A stretch of 64,000 nt of DNA, from positions 3,136,001 to 3,200,000 of the forward strand of contig LR743504.1 of assembly GCA_902712845.1 (NCBI GenBank), given 5' to 3'. Positions 9,622-19,727 of the stretch are shown piece by piece. The stretch is from Methylobacterium bullatum (GTDB lineage Bacteria > Pseudomonadota > Alphaproteobacteria > Rhizobiales > Beijerinckiaceae). The position numbers were made by a program, and so were the translations under genes. The first letter of the stretch is position 1. Each line of letters opens with the position of its first letter. Under the pieces are notes generated by a model. It was not told the origin of the DNA, made no database searches, and saw only the letters and a program-made list of their open reading frames with translations.

Positions 9622-9678
9622 GGGGCAACCGGACCACTCGATCGAGTGTCCGGGGATGTTCTGTCATGGGATGACCAG

Positions 9679-10809
9679 ATGCCGCTCGACGCTTCCAGCA
9701 CGCCGCTTCACGCGCTCCACCTGCGCCACGGCGCACGCATGGTGCCCTTCGCGGGCTATGCGCTGCCGCTCCACTATCCGGCCGGACTGATCGCCGAACA
9801 TCTGCACACCCGCAAGGCAGCGGGGCTGTTCGATGTGTCGCATATGGGCCAGATCCGGCTGAAGCCGGGTCCGGGCGGCATGGCGGACCTCGCCCGCGCC
9901 CTCGAAACCCTCCTGCCCATCGACGTGCTGGGGCTGGCGCCCGGCCGGCAGCGCTACGGTTTCCTCACCGGTGAGACCGGCGGCATCCTCGACGACCTCA
10001 TGGTCGCGCGCCTCGACGACAGCCTGATCCTCGTCGTCAACGCCGCCAACAAGGTGGCGGACGAGGCCTATCTCCGCGCTCATCTCACCGGCCTGTGCGA
10101 GATCACGGTGCTGCCCCGGGCGCTCCTCGCCCTGCAGGGGCCGCTGGCGGCGAGCGCCCTGACACGGCTCGCCCCCGAGACCGCCGCCATGCGCTTCCTC
10201 GACGTGAAGTGGGTGGAGCTCCTCGGCGCCTCCGCCCTCGTTAGCCGTTCCGGCTATACCGGGGAGGACGGGTTCGAGATCTCCCTTCCCGAGGATGCGG
10301 CGGATGCGGTCGCCGAGGCGTTGCTGCAGGACAGGAACGTGGAGCCCGTCGGCCTCGGCGCCCGCGATTCCCTGCGGCTGGAGGCGGGCCTGTGCCTGCA
10401 CGGCGCCGACATCGATGCCGGGACGAGCCCGGTCGAGGCCGGCCTGACCTGGGCGATCCAGCCGGTCCGCCGCGAGGGCGGCGCGCGGGCGGGGGGCTTT
10501 CCGGGCGCTGAGCGCATCCTCGGTGAGATAACTGAAGGTCCTACGTCGCGGCGCGTCGGCCTGCTGCCGGAGGGTCCGACCCCGGTGCGGGGAGGGGCCG
10601 CGCTCGTCGCAGAGGAGGCCGGCGAGGCCATCGGCCGGGTCACCTCCGGCGGCTTCAGCCCTAGCCTCAAGACCCCCATCGCCATGGGCACCGTCCCCGC
10701 CGCCCTGGCGGTGCCCGGCACCCGCCTCTTCGCGGAAGTGCGCGGCCGGCGCCTGCCGGTCTCGGTCGTGACGCTTCCCTTCGTGCCGGCGCGCTTCAAG
10801 CGCAGCTGA
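9679..10809 (+). CDS. gcvT: aminomethyltransferase, glycine cleavage T protein
   Basis: A 376-residue folate-binding enzyme that takes the aminomethyl group from lipoylated H protein, releasing ammonia and forming 5,10-methylene-THF. GARMVPFAGYALPLHY and GLFDVSHMGQ are the conserved N-terminal segments; YTGEDGFEI (near residue 195) and the C-terminal barrel follow. It is first in gcvT-gcvH-gcvP, directly under the glycine riboswitch. No strong ribosome site is seen before ATG 9679; a hairpin 25 bases upstream may control access. Confidence 0.95.
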   Translation: MPLDASSTPLHALHLRHGARMVPFAGYALPLHYPAGLIAEHLHTRKAAGLFDVSHMGQIRLKPGPGGMADLARALETLLPIDVLGLAPGRQRYGFLTGETGGILDDLMVARLDDSLILVVNAANKVADEAYLRAHLTGLCEITVLPRALLALQGPLAASALTRLAPETAAMRFLDVKWVELLGASALVSRSGYTGEDGFEISLPEDAADAVAEALLQDRNVEPVGLGARDSLRLEAGLCLHGADIDAGTSPVEAGLTWAIQPVRREGGARAGGFPGAERILGEITEGPTSRRVGLLPEGPTPVRGGAALVAEEAGEAIGRVTSGGFSPSLKTPIAMGTVPAALAVPGTRLFAEVRGRRLPVSVVTLPFVPARFKRS

Positions 10810-10860
10810 CGCCCGGCCCCCGGCCGTCTTCCCCACACCACCTCTTCACCGGAGCGCATC

Positions 10861-11223
10861 ATGCTGAAATTCACGGACGAGCACGAGTGGCTGGCCATCG
10901 AGGGCGACATCGCCACCATCGGCATCACCACCCATGCGGCGGAGCAGCTCGGAGACCTCGTCTTCGTCGAGCTGCCCAAAGTCGGCGCCAAGCTCGTCAA
11001 GGGCGAGGCCGCGGCGGTAGTGGAATCGGTGAAGGCCGCGTCCGACGTGTTTGCCCCGGTCTCGGGCGAGGTGACCGAAATCAACGAGGCCGCCGTGTCG
11101 GACCCGGCCAGCATCGGCACCGACCCGCAGGGCGCGGGCTGGCTCTATCGCCTCCGCCTCGACGACGTCTCGGCCCTGGACGGGCTGATGGACGAGGCGG
11201 CCTACGCCGAGTTCGCGAAGTAG
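10861..11223 (+). CDS. gcvH: glycine cleavage system H protein
   Basis: A 120-residue lipoyl carrier that shuttles the aminomethyl intermediate between the P, T and L proteins. The lipoylation site is the Lys in [20 protein letters not shown] (about residue 59). [10 protein letters not shown] at the start and [10 protein letters not shown] near the end are family hallmarks. It is 51 bases after gcvT and cotranscribed under the riboswitch. Full length for the family. Confidence 0.97.
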   Translation: MLKFTDEHEWLAIEGDIATIGITTHAAEQLGDLVFVELPKVGAKLVKGEAAAVVESVKAASDVFAPVSGEVTEINEAAVSDPASIGTDPQGAGWLYRLRLDDVSALDGLMDEAAYAEFAK

Positions 11224-11591
11224 CGCCGAATTTCCCTCCCCCCCTGCGGTCCACGGTGTTCACACATCTCGCGGGCCGCTCGGGTCCCCTCTCCTGGAAG
11301 GAGAGGGACAGGGTGAGGTGTGTGACCTTTTCGGATGGTCCACGCCCCTCACCCCAACCCTCTCCCAAACGGGAGAGGGGGTCCGTCGCGCCTCATGCCG
11401 AACCCTCTTGGATAGAGGGCACAGCCGTCGAGCAGATGGCTCAATCCGGTAGCCGCTGCGAGGCGGGCGGGAGAGGGGGCGACCTCTCCGGATAGGGCGC
11501 TCCCCTCTCCCGAACCGCATTCGCGGGCCACCCTCTCCCGCAGAGGAGAGAGGGACGCGCACAGCCGTCAATTGCACCTCCGAGGCCCATC
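11224..11591. repeat. intergenic repeat mosaic between gcvH and gcvP
   Basis: This 368-base gap has no supported gene. It is filled with complementary purine/pyrimidine blocks: CCCCTCTCCTGGAAGGAGAGGG (split as a hairpin at 11285-11308), CCCAACCCTCTCCCAAACGGGAGAGGG (11355-11382) and CCACCCTCTCCCGCAGAGGAGAGAGGG (11529-11556, hairpin). They are short hairpins of the type common in this group, placed inside an operon, so they may adjust mRNA stability or read-through to gcvP. Confidence 0.7.
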
Positions 11592-14438
11592 ATGCCCAAC
11601 GACCGCTACGACCCCTACGATTTCGCCAATCGCCGCCATATTGGCCCGACCACCGCCGAGATCGCGGCGATGCTGGCCGTGATCGGCTCCGAGAGCCTTC
11701 ACGGCCTCGTGGACGAGACCCTGCCGCCGGACATCCGCCAGGAAGAGCGCATCGATTTCGGCACGTCGCTCACCGAGCGCCGGGTGCTCGAACATATGCG
11801 CGGCATCGCCGACAAGAACCGGCTTCTCGTCTCGCTCATCGGCCAGGGCTACCACGGCACCACGATGCCGCCGGTGATCCAGCGCAACATCTTCGAGAAC
11901 CCGGCCTGGTACACGGCCTATTCGCCCTACCAGCCCGAGATCAGCCAGGGCCGGCTCGAGGCGCTGCTGAATTTCCAGACCCTAGTCTGCGACCTCACCG
12001 GTCTCGACATCGCCAATGCCTCGCTCCTCGACGAGGCCACGGCGGCGGCGGAGGCCATGGGCATGGCCTCGCGCATCGCCCGGAACGGAAAGACCGCCTT
12101 CTTCGTCGACGGCGAATGCCTGCCCCAGACCATCGCCGTCCTGAAGACCCGCGCCGCGCCGCTGGGCTGGACCATCGTCGTCGGCGACCCCTCGACCGAT
12201 CTCGACCCGGCGGAGGTTTTCGGCGCCATCTTCCAGTATCCCGGCGTCTGCGGCGCCATCCACGATTTTTCCGATGTCATCGCCCGCCTGCACGGGGCCG
12301 GCGCGGTCGCCGTGATGGCCGCCGACCCCCTGGCCCTGACCCTGCTGAAGCCGCCGGGCGAGATGGGTGCCGACATCGCCATCGGCTCGATGCAGCGCTA
12401 CGGCGTGCCCATGGGCTATGGCGGCCCGCACGCCGCCTACCTGTCGACGCGCGACGCGCACAAGCGCACCCTGCCGGGCCGCCTCGTCGGCGTCTCCGTC
12501 GATGCGAGGGGAAACCGGGCCTACCGTCTCGCCCTGCAGACCCGCGAGCAGCATATCCGCCGCGAGAAGGCGACCTCGAACATCTGTACCGCGCAGGTGC
12601 TACTGGCGGTCATCGCCGGCATGTACGCGGTGTTCCACGGGCCGCGCGGGCTGAAGGCCATCGCCGCGCGGGTCCATCGCGACGCGGTGCGCCTCGCCGA
12701 AGGCCTTGAAACGCTCGGCTTCGCCGTCGAGCCGAAAGGCTTCTTCGACACGATCACGGTGGAGGTCGGCGCCTTCCAGGGGCTGATCCTGCAGAACGCG
12801 GTGAAGAACGGCATCAACCTGCGGAAAGTGGGCTCGGACCGCATCGGCATCACCGTCGACGAGCGCACCCGGCCCGACATCGTCCAGGCGGTATGGCGCG
12901 CCTTTGGCGGGGAACATCTCACCTACGACGAGGCCTGGCCGACCCCGCGCCTGCCCGAGGCGAATCTGCGCACCTCCGCCTATCTCACCCATCCGATCTT
13001 CCACATGAACCGGGCCGAGAGCGAAATGACGCGCTACATGCGCCGCCTCGCGGACCGCGATCTGGCGCTGGACCGGGCGATGATTCCGCTCGGCTCGTGC
13101 ACGATGAAGCTGAACGCCACAGCCGAGATGCTGCCGATCTCCTGGCCGGAATTTTCGGAGATCCACCCCTTCGTGCCGGCCGATCAGGCCGAGGGCTACC
13201 AGGAACTCCTGCGCGACTTCTCGCAGAAGCTCTGCGCAATCACCGGCTACGACGCGATCTCGATGCAGCCGAATTCCGGCGCGCAGGGGGAATATGCGGG
13301 CCTGCTCGCCATCCGCGCCTACCACCTCTCGCGCGGGGAGGGGCACCGCACGGTCTGCCTCATCCCGTCCTCCGCCCACGGTACCAACCCGGCCTCGGCC
13401 CAGATGTGCGGCATGAGCGTCGTGGTGGTCGGCGCCGACCAGCACGGCAACATCGACGTGGAGGATTTCCGCCGGAAGGCCGAGTTGCACGGCGAAAACC
13501 TCGCGGCCTGCATGATCACCTACCCGTCGACCCATGGGGTGTTCGAGGTGCGGGTCCGCGAACTCTGCGACATCGTCCACGCCCATGGCGGGCAGGTCTA
13601 TCTCGACGGGGCCAACCTCAACGCCATGGTGGGCCTCGCCCGCCCCGGCGACATCGGCTCCGATGTGAGCCACCTCAACCTGCACAAGACCTTCTGCATC
13701 CCCCATGGCGGCGGCGGCCCCGGCATGGGTCCCATCGGCGTCAAGGCGCATCTGATCCCGTTCCTGCCCTCCGATCCGCGCAGCGGTGAGGAAGGGGCCG
13801 TCTCGGCGGCGCCCTACGGCTCGGCCTCGATCCTGCCGATCTCGTGGAGCTACTGCCTGCTGATGGGCGGGCGCGGCCTGACCCAGGCCACCCGCATCGC
13901 GATCCTCAACGCCAATTACATCGCGAGCCGCCTGAAGGGCGCCTATCCGGTGCTCTATGCCGGGGCACAGGGCCGGGTGGCGCATGAATGCATCATCGAC
14001 GTGCGGCCCTTCCAGAAATCGGCTGGGATCGGCGTCGAGGACATCGCCAAGCGCCTGATCGATTGCGGCTTCCACCCGCCCACCATGAGCTGGCCGGTGG
14101 CCGGCACCCTGATGATCGAACCGACCGAATCCGAGACCAAGGGCGAGATCGACCGGTTCTGCGACGCCATGCTGGCGATCCGCGAGGAGATCCGCGCCAT
14201 CGAGGAGGGGCGGATGGACCGGGTGGACAACCCGCTGAAACACGCGCCGCACACGGTGGCGGACCTGATCGGCCCCTGGGAGCGGCCCTATTCCCGCGAG
14301 GCGGCGTGTTTCCCCTCGGGGAGCCTGCGGATGGACAAGTACTGGCCGCCGATCAACCGCGTCGACAACGCCTATGGCGACCGCAACCTCGTCTGCTCCT
14401 GCCCACCGGTGGACGCCTATAGCGAGGCGGCCGAGTAG
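11592..14438 (+). CDS. gcvP: glycine dehydrogenase (decarboxylating), P protein
   Basis: A 948-residue fused P1-P2 enzyme that decarboxylates glycine and loads the aminomethyl group on GcvH. The pyridoxal-phosphate Lys is in [17 protein letters not shown] (about residue 700). [14 protein letters not shown] near the N-terminus and [18 protein letters not shown] in the P1 half are conserved. Single-chain form as in most proteobacteria. Third gene after the riboswitch, separated from gcvH by a 368-base repeat mosaic. In methylotrophs this system also links to serine-cycle one-carbon metabolism (known for the group). Confidence 0.97.
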   Translation: MPNDRYDPYDFANRRHIGPTTAEIAAMLAVIGSESLHGLVDETLPPDIRQEERIDFGTSLTERRVLEHMRGIADKNRLLVSLIGQGYHGTTMPPVIQRNIFENPAWYTAYSPYQPEISQGRLEALLNFQTLVCDLTGLDIANASLLDEATAAAEAMGMASRIARNGKTAFFVDGECLPQTIAVLKTRAAPLGWTIVVGDPSTDLDPAEVFGAIFQYPGVCGAIHDFSDVIARLHGAGAVAVMAADPLALTLLKPPGEMGADIAIGSMQRYGVPMGYGGPHAAYLSTRDAHKRTLPGRLVGVSVDARGNRAYRLALQTREQHIRREKATSNICTAQVLLAVIAGMYAVFHGPRGLKAIAARVHRDAVRLAEGLETLGFAVEPKGFFDTITVEVGAFQGLILQNAVKNGINLRKVGSDRIGITVDERTRPDIVQAVWRAFGGEHLTYDEAWPTPRLPEANLRTSAYLTHPIFHMNRAESEMTRYMRRLADRDLALDRAMIPLGSCTMKLNATAEMLPISWPEFSEIHPFVPADQAEGYQELLRDFSQKLCAITGYDAISMQPNSGAQGEYAGLLAIRAYHLSRGEGHRTVCLIPSSAHGTNPASAQMCGMSVVVVGADQHGNIDVEDFRRKAELHGENLAACMITYPSTHGVFEVRVRELCDIVHAHGGQVYLDGANLNAMVGLARPGDIGSDVSHLNLHKTFCIPHGGGGPGMGPIGVKAHLIPFLPSDPRSGEEGAVSAAPYGSASILPISWSYCLLMGGRGLTQATRIAILNANYIASRLKGAYPVLYAGAQGRVAHECIIDVRPFQKSAGIGVEDIAKRLIDCGFHPPTMSWPVAGTLMIEPTESETKGEIDRFCDAMLAIREEIRAIEEGRMDRVDNPLKHAPHTVADLIGPWERPYSREAACFPSGSLRMDKYWPPINRVDNAYGDRNLVCSCPPVDAYSEAAE

Positions 14439-14713
14439 GGTGCTTCGGCCGTTCCCGTCCCGGCCGGGGCGGGAGCGAGCGAAGCTCGGCGCTTCGATCC
14501 GTCGTGGACACGGCTTTCCATCCCTATCCGGCGTGATTGCCACCGCTGACAGGCCGGTTTATCTTGCTCGTCAGGCTGACGCTGCCTGCTGCTCGCCCCC
14601 GTGAGGGGATGGTGAAAGTGTCGCTCCACGGCCCCCGCATTGCACTCCTTCCCGAGGGCGAATGCGTCAGCAACGCGAGCCCTGACGACGATTTGCCCAA
14701 GTCGAGGAAGGCT

Positions 14714-15274
14714 ATGCGTTCTCATCATCTCGAGCCCAAAGTCATGGCCAAGGCCCTGCGCGCCGCTTTGCAGGAGCGCCAGATCGCCATCACCCATGGG
14801 ACTGCACTCGAAATCGTGGCGGCCCAACACGGCGCCGCGAGCTGGAATGTCCTCGCCGCCGAAGACCGCGCGCCTGTCGCAGACGACATGCCGGTCGGAG
14901 AAAGTATGCGCTTCAGCCAGACCTGCCCGATCATGCGGATCTTCGATGAGGGGATCGCCAAGAAATTCTACCTCGACTTCCTCGGTTTCCACTTGGATTG
15001 GGAGCATCGCTACGGTGAGAACTTTCCGCTCTACGCTCAGGTCTCAAAGTCCGGGTTGACCCTGCATCTCACCGGCCATCACGGGGATGCGACCCCTGGC
15101 TCGTCGGCCTTCGTGCGGATGCGGGGGGTCGAAGCGTTTCAGCGGGAACTGACGAGCAAGAATTACAAGCACAACAAGCCGGGTCTGAAGGACGAGCCCT
15201 ATGGCCTCGTGATGACCGTCACCGATCCGTTCAACAACCGGATACACTTCTGCCAGGACAAGCCGGACGCTTGA
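14714..15274 (+). CDS. glyoxalase superfamily protein
   Basis: A 186-residue protein with two parts. The N-terminal 50 residues (MAKALRAALQERQ and HGTALEIVAAQHG, then WNVLAAE) are a small helical domain often found before glyoxalase folds in this group. The C-terminal part (CPIMRIFDEGIAKKFYLDFLGF, split at residue 90-110, and LHLTGHHGD) is a vicinal-oxygen-chelate fold. Metal ligands suggested by H and E residues; reaction unknown. GAGGAAGG before ATG 14714 decides the start; the frame is open upstream to 14537 but that part has no domain. Confidence 0.8.
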   Translation: MRSHHLEPKVMAKALRAALQERQIAITHGTALEIVAAQHGAASWNVLAAEDRAPVADDMPVGESMRFSQTCPIMRIFDEGIAKKFYLDFLGFHLDWEHRYGENFPLYAQVSKSGLTLHLTGHHGDATPGSSAFVRMRGVEAFQRELTSKNYKHNKPGLKDEPYGLVMTVTDPFNNRIHFCQDKPDA

Positions 15275-15371
15275 TCCGGCTGGAGCAGACGTGGTCTGCA
15301 ACGTCTGCTCCAGCCATCGCGGACCGCCCGCATGGAGACCGGACGTGAAGGTCTGGCAAGGAGGAGTGGCC

Positions 15372-15884
15372 ATGCCCGACACCCGCTACACTTTCCTCGA
15401 CACGCCCATCGGCGCGCTGCTTCTCGCGGGCACGGACGAGCGCCTGCGGTACATCGGGTTTCCCACCGGCAAGGGCGCGGTGACACCCCGGGCCGATTGG
15501 CACCGGGACGACGCGGCCTTCGCCGAGGGCCGACGGCAACTGAGCACCTATTTCGCAGGCCGGCTCACCCGGTTCGACCTCGACCTCGATCCGCGCGGAA
15601 CGCCGTTCCAGCTCGCCGTGTGGGAGGAACTCACCCGCATCCCACCGGGCGAGACGATCAGCTACGGCGAACTCGCCAAGCGAATCGGTCGGCCGAGCGC
15701 CAGCCGTGCCGTGGGCGCGGCGAACGGCGCCAACCCGCTCCCCATCGTGGTTCCCTGCCACCGCGTCATCGGCGCGGCGGGCAGCCTCACGGGATTTGCC
15801 GGCGGCCTCGATACGAAACGATGGCTGCTCGCCCTGGAGCGTGGGACGGCGTCCACGGTCCCGGCGCAGCTCAGCCTGCTCTGA
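15372..15884 (+). CDS. ogt: methylated-DNA-[protein]-cysteine S-methyltransferase
   Basis: A 170-residue suicide repair protein that takes alkyl groups from O6-alkylguanine onto its own Cys. The active site is intact, LPIVVPCHRVIGAAGSLTGF with PCHR at about residues 123-126, preceded by the DNA-binding helix-wing ISYGELAKRIGRPSASRAVG. It lacks the Ada regulatory domain. GGAGGAG is placed before ATG 15372. Gene name ogt is used in the generic sense. Confidence 0.95.
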   Translation: MPDTRYTFLDTPIGALLLAGTDERLRYIGFPTGKGAVTPRADWHRDDAAFAEGRRQLSTYFAGRLTRFDLDLDPRGTPFQLAVWEELTRIPPGETISYGELAKRIGRPSASRAVGAANGANPLPIVVPCHRVIGAAGSLTGFAGGLDTKRWLLALERGTASTVPAQLSLL

Positions 15885-15916
15885 GCGCCTGTTCGGGGTG
15901 TTTGTCCAAAGCTTGA

Positions 15917-16030
15917 CCTCATCCTGCGGTGCCGCGGAGCGGCCTCGAAGGAGGCCTCCAGAACTAACCGAGCGAACTGGAGGGCTCCTTCGAGGCCTCC
16001 GCTACGCTCCGGCACCTCAGGATGAGGTGG
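15917..16030. repeat. palindromic intergenic repeat, copy B
   Basis: CCTCATCCTGCGGTGC with GGCACCTCAGGATGAGG as outer arms and GGCCTCGAAGGAGGC with GCTCCTTCGAGGCC as inner arms. It is the same element as 7175-7285, lying just downstream of ogt, in a 330-base gap that otherwise shows nothing. Confidence 0.85.
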
Positions 16031-16214
16031 TCGGCTCGGATGATCGACTCTGAGTCCGGCGCGACGCATCGCTATGAACATTCTCCACACCCTCGCCGCG
16101 ACGACAAGCCGGCCCGTCCGCAGACACGCCCTGCGTGTTTCGAATTTCGGCCCATCCCGTTCCTGACGTATCCGCCTCTGAGCGGCCAGCGACGGGGCCG
16201 AGCCGGAGGGATCG

Positions 16215-17879
16215 ATGGCGGGACCGGACAATCGTCTGAGCGGGCTTGGCAAGGACGCGATGCGCCTGCTGCGCCCGATCTGGCCGCTCGTGGCCGCGTC
16301 CTCGGCGATCGGCGCCCTGAGCGGCCTCGCGACGGCGACGGTCCTGGCCAAGGTCAACACGGCCATCCATGCGGATGGCGGTCTGTCCGAGAATTTCATT
16401 CCCGTCTTCCTCGGCCTCGTCCTCCTCGGCGTGGGCGGGTCCCTTCTCTCCGGGCTCGGCAGCGCCCTGGCGAGTGGGCGCATCAGCGCGGGCCTCAGCC
16501 GCGATCTTGCCGACATGATCCTCACGGCACCCATCGACCGCATCGAGCAGATCGGCCGCCACAAGGTCCTCGCTTCGCTCAACACGGATGCCGGCACGCT
16601 GTCGACGACGGTCTCGATGCTGTCGGGACTGATCATTCATAGCGGCGTGACGGCCGGCTGCCTCGTCTACATGCTCATTCTGTCAGCCCCGCTCTTCGCC
16701 ATCACCCTGCTGGTCTTCGGCCTCGGCAGCTATGTCGAGAACATCCTGCGCCGCCGGGCCATGGTCGGCTACCGCACGCGCCGCTCCCTCGCCGACACGA
16801 TGCAGAAGCATTTCCAGAGCCTGACCGAAGGCAGCCGGGAATTGCGGCTCAACCGGCAGCGCCGGATGCGATTGAGGGACGGGGCCCTGACCTCGTCCAT
16901 CGAAGAGCTCCGCCGCAACGAATTCAGGACCCATACGCTCCTCGAATTCTCCTACCTGACGAAGAAGCTGGCCCTGTTCGCCACGATCGCGGCCATCGTG
17001 ACCTACAAGGCGACTCTGGGGATCGACAACGCCGTCCTCTCCGGCTTCGTCCTCGTGCTGCTCTATATCGAGCTGCCGGTCACCTACATCCTCGCCATCC
17101 TGCCCGAGATCGGTAGGGCCCGGATCGCCTACCAGCGCATCGCCGAATTCTCGGCCGGACGCACCGTCTCGGAGCCGAACCTGCTCGCGTCGGTGGAAAC
17201 ACGGACGCCCCGTGCGATCAGTGACATCGAGCTTCGCGGCGTCAGCCACGCTTTCCCGGCCGTCGAGGGCAAGCCGGGCTTCACCCTCGGCCCCATCGAC
17301 CTCACCGTGCGGCGGGGGGAGATCCTGTTCATCGTCGGCGAGAACGGCTCGGGCAAGACCACCCTGATCAAGCTGATCCTCGGCCTGTATCCGCCACAGA
17401 CCGGCACCCTGTTCCTCGACGGGGCGCCGGTGACGGACGAGACGCGGGACGCCTACCGCCAGCATTTCTCGGCGGTGTTCTTCGATTATTACCTGTTCGA
17501 CGATCTCGTCCTGCCCGCCGGGGCGAACCCGGCGGCGGCGGCTGCCTATCTCGAGACTCTGGACCTCGCCCACAAGGTGACGATCCGGGACGGGGCCTTC
17601 TCCACCGTCGATCTCTCGGCCGGGCAGCGCAAGCGCCTCGCCCTGGTCCAGGCCTATCTCGAAGGGCGGCCGGTCCTCGTCCTCGACGAGTGGGCGGCGG
17701 AGCAGGACCCCACCTTCCGGCGTCTGTTCTACACGCGGCTCCTGCCGGACCTGAAGCGTGAGGGCCGGACCCTGATCGTCATCAGCCATGACGACCGCTA
17801 CTTCGATGCGGCCGACCGGGTGATCCACCTGAACAACGGCGCGATCCTGGAAGCTCCCCGAACGGAAGCGACCGCGTGA
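16215..17879 (+). CDS. cyclic-peptide-type ABC exporter (fused membrane and ATPase domains)
   Basis: A 554-residue half-transporter. Six hydrophobic segments occupy about residues 20-310, and the C-terminal ATPase has Walker A VGENGSGKTTLIKL (about 374-387), an atypical signature LSAGQRKRLALVQ and Walker B VLVLDEWAAEQDP followed by VISHDD. The LSAGQRKR signature and DEWAAEQDP are characteristic of the SyrD/PvdE/YojI subfamily, which exports siderophore precursors, lipopeptides or microcin-like peptides. No peptide synthetase or precursor peptide is nearby, so the substrate is unknown. It converges with the GyrI-like gene, with a 12-base gap. Confidence 0.88.
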   Translation: MAGPDNRLSGLGKDAMRLLRPIWPLVAASSAIGALSGLATATVLAKVNTAIHADGGLSENFIPVFLGLVLLGVGGSLLSGLGSALASGRISAGLSRDLADMILTAPIDRIEQIGRHKVLASLNTDAGTLSTTVSMLSGLIIHSGVTAGCLVYMLILSAPLFAITLLVFGLGSYVENILRRRAMVGYRTRRSLADTMQKHFQSLTEGSRELRLNRQRRMRLRDGALTSSIEELRRNEFRTHTLLEFSYLTKKLALFATIAAIVTYKATLGIDNAVLSGFVLVLLYIELPVTYILAILPEIGRARIAYQRIAEFSAGRTVSEPNLLASVETRTPRAISDIELRGVSHAFPAVEGKPGFTLGPIDLTVRRGEILFIVGENGSGKTTLIKLILGLYPPQTGTLFLDGAPVTDETRDAYRQHFSAVFFDYYLFDDLVLPAGANPAAAAAYLETLDLAHKVTIRDGAFSTVDLSAGQRKRLALVQAYLEGRPVLVLDEWAAEQDPTFRRLFYTRLLPDLKREGRTLIVISHDDRYFDAADRVIHLNNGAILEAPRTEATA

Positions 17880-17891
17880 GCGAGACGCCGC

Positions 17892-18596
17892 CTATTTCGG
17901 CAGGGCGTAGATGTTCACGTCGAGCTTCTCGTCCGACTTGTCGTTCAGGTCGGTGACGTATTCCTCGATGAAGCGGTCCTGGACCACCACGTCCTTGGCG
18001 TCGAGATAGGCGGTGAGGGTCTCGTAGGTGCCGTCGATCTCGTCGTAGGAGCCCTTGTGCGGGAAGCGCAGGGCCTTGCCGCTGGGGGTCGTGCCGAAGC
18101 GCAGGCCGCCCGACTCGGCGGGCTTCGGGTCCGGCATGGAGGCGATCGGGATCATCGCCTCGAACTGGAATCCGTCATCGTCGGTCTTGGCGAAGACCGC
18201 GATCGGCCGCCCGGTGGGGGTGATCCCGTCCTTGGCCAGCGCCTCCTCGATCTTCACGAAGGCGGCCTTCAGGGCCGGCACCGCCTCCTCCCAGCTCGCC
18301 CGCCCCGCCAGGATCGCGGCGGGCTTGGGCGGCAGCGAGACCTCGTCCACGTCGTTGGCGTCGCCGGGGGTCTCCACCAGGGTCTGGCGTGCCGGGCCGG
18401 CCGGGAGCGCCGGCGCGGCGGGAAGCGCCTGGGTCGGCACCGGACGGGCCGGCGCGTCGGGATTGACCGGATCGGGCGCCGTCGTGGTCGGCAGGGGAGA
18501 GGAGGTCGCGGGCGAGGACGGCTGCTGCGCGAGCGCGGAGGAGACGGCCAAAGCGGCGGCGAGGCTGACGAGCGGCAATAGACGATGACGGGTCAA
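17892..18596 (-). CDS. secreted protein with a GyrI-like effector-binding domain
   Basis: A 234-residue protein. Residues 1-23 (LLPLVSLAAALAVSSALAQ) are a signal peptide, residues 25-85 are Pro/Ala-rich and low complexity, and the C-terminal 150 residues (RPIAVFAKTDDDGFQFEAMI, GKALRFPHKGSYDEI, VVVQDRFIEEYVT) have the pattern of GyrI/AraC-effector-binding SRPBCC-like domains. Exported versions are known but of unclear role; small-molecule binding in the periplasm is a guess. The start is TTG with GGAG seven bases upstream; there is no ATG near it. Confidence 0.75.
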   Translation of the reverse strand: MTRHRLLPLVSLAAALAVSSALAQQPSSPATSSPLPTTTAPDPVNPDAPARPVPTQALPAAPALPAGPARQTLVETPGDANDVDEVSLPPKPAAILAGRASWEEAVPALKAAFVKIEEALAKDGITPTGRPIAVFAKTDDDGFQFEAMIPIASMPDPKPAESGGLRFGTTPSGKALRFPHKGSYDEIDGTYETLTAYLDAKDVVVQDRFIEEYVTDLNDKSDEKLDVNIYALPK

Positions 18597-18839
18597 GGCA
18601 ACGCTCCGGAGATCGCACGCCGCGACGAATCGTACGGCTGAATCGCGAAGCCTTAAAATAGGGAGGAAGCCGCCCGCCTGCGAGACGCCAACCCGCCCCG
18701 AACGCAGGAACGTGACGGGCGCGTCCCTTGTGCAACGCTCCCCCGAGCGGACCCCGCGTGCGCGGCCCGGCGCTTTGTCCTATATGCGGGGGCCTCGCAC
18801 GCGGGATGCCCCGTTCAGACAACGAAACCGAAGACGATC

Positions 18840-19727
18840 ATGACGAGGCTCGAGAACCGTCGGTTCCTGAAGATGCACGGGGCGGGCAACGCCATCGTGG
18901 TGCTGGACCTGCGCGGCACGGAGCTGGTCGTGCGTGCCGAGGAGGCCCGCGCCATCGCCGGCCACCCGCGCTCGGGCTTCGATCAGCTCATGGTCATCCA
19001 CGATCCGCGCAGCCCCGGCACGGACGGCTTCATGCGGATCTACAATACCGACGGGTCGGAATCCGGCGCCTGCGGCAACGGCACCCGCTGCGTCGCCTAC
19101 GCCATGCTGGACGACCCGGCCATGGCGCGCCCGGCTGAGAACGGCCGGCTCACCCTGGAGACCAAGGCGGGGCTCGTCGAGGTGAAGCGCGTGGCGCACA
19201 CCTCCTTCACCGTCGATATGGGCCGCCCCCGCTTGAAGTGGGACGAGATTCCGCTGGCCGAGCCGTTCCCCGACACGCGGCGGATCGAGCTCCAGATCGG
19301 CCCGATCGACGCGCCCGTGCTGCATTCGCCGGGCGTGGTGAATATGGGCAACCCCCACGCGGTGTTCTTCGTCGAGCGCGATCCCGACGGCTACGATCTC
19401 GGCCGCATCGGCCCGATGCTCGAGAACCACCCGATCTTTCCCGAGCGCGCCAACATCTCCGTGGCGCAGGTGACGGGGCCCGACACGATCAAGCTCCGGG
19501 TCTGGGAGCGCGGCGCCGGGTTGACGCTCGCCTGCGGCACCGCCGCCTGCGCCACCCTGGTGGCGGCCTCGCGCCTGCGCATGCTCGGGCGCCACGCCAC
19601 CGTGAGCCTGCCCGGCGGCGACCTCGTCATCGAGTGGCGCGCCGACGACCACGTGCTGATGACCGGCCCGGTGGCCCTCGAATGGGAGGATTTCCTGTCC
19701 CCCGAACTCTTCGCGCGGGTGGACTGA
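18840..19727 (+). CDS. dapF: diaminopimelate epimerase
   Basis: A 295-residue cofactor-free epimerase interconverting LL- and meso-diaminopimelate, for lysine and peptidoglycan. Both catalytic Cys motifs are present: [15 protein letters not shown] (about residues 75-89) and [13 protein letters not shown] (about 226-238). [15 protein letters not shown] at the N-terminus is typical. It abuts mtaB with no gap (TGA then GTG), so they are cotranscribed. Confidence 0.96.
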   Translation: MTRLENRRFLKMHGAGNAIVVLDLRGTELVVRAEEARAIAGHPRSGFDQLMVIHDPRSPGTDGFMRIYNTDGSESGACGNGTRCVAYAMLDDPAMARPAENGRLTLETKAGLVEVKRVAHTSFTVDMGRPRLKWDEIPLAEPFPDTRRIELQIGPIDAPVLHSPGVVNMGNPHAVFFVERDPDGYDLGRIGPMLENHPIFPERANISVAQVTGPDTIKLRVWERGAGLTLACGTAACATLVAASRLRMLGRHATVSLPGGDLVIEWRADDHVLMTGPVALEWEDFLSPELFARVD

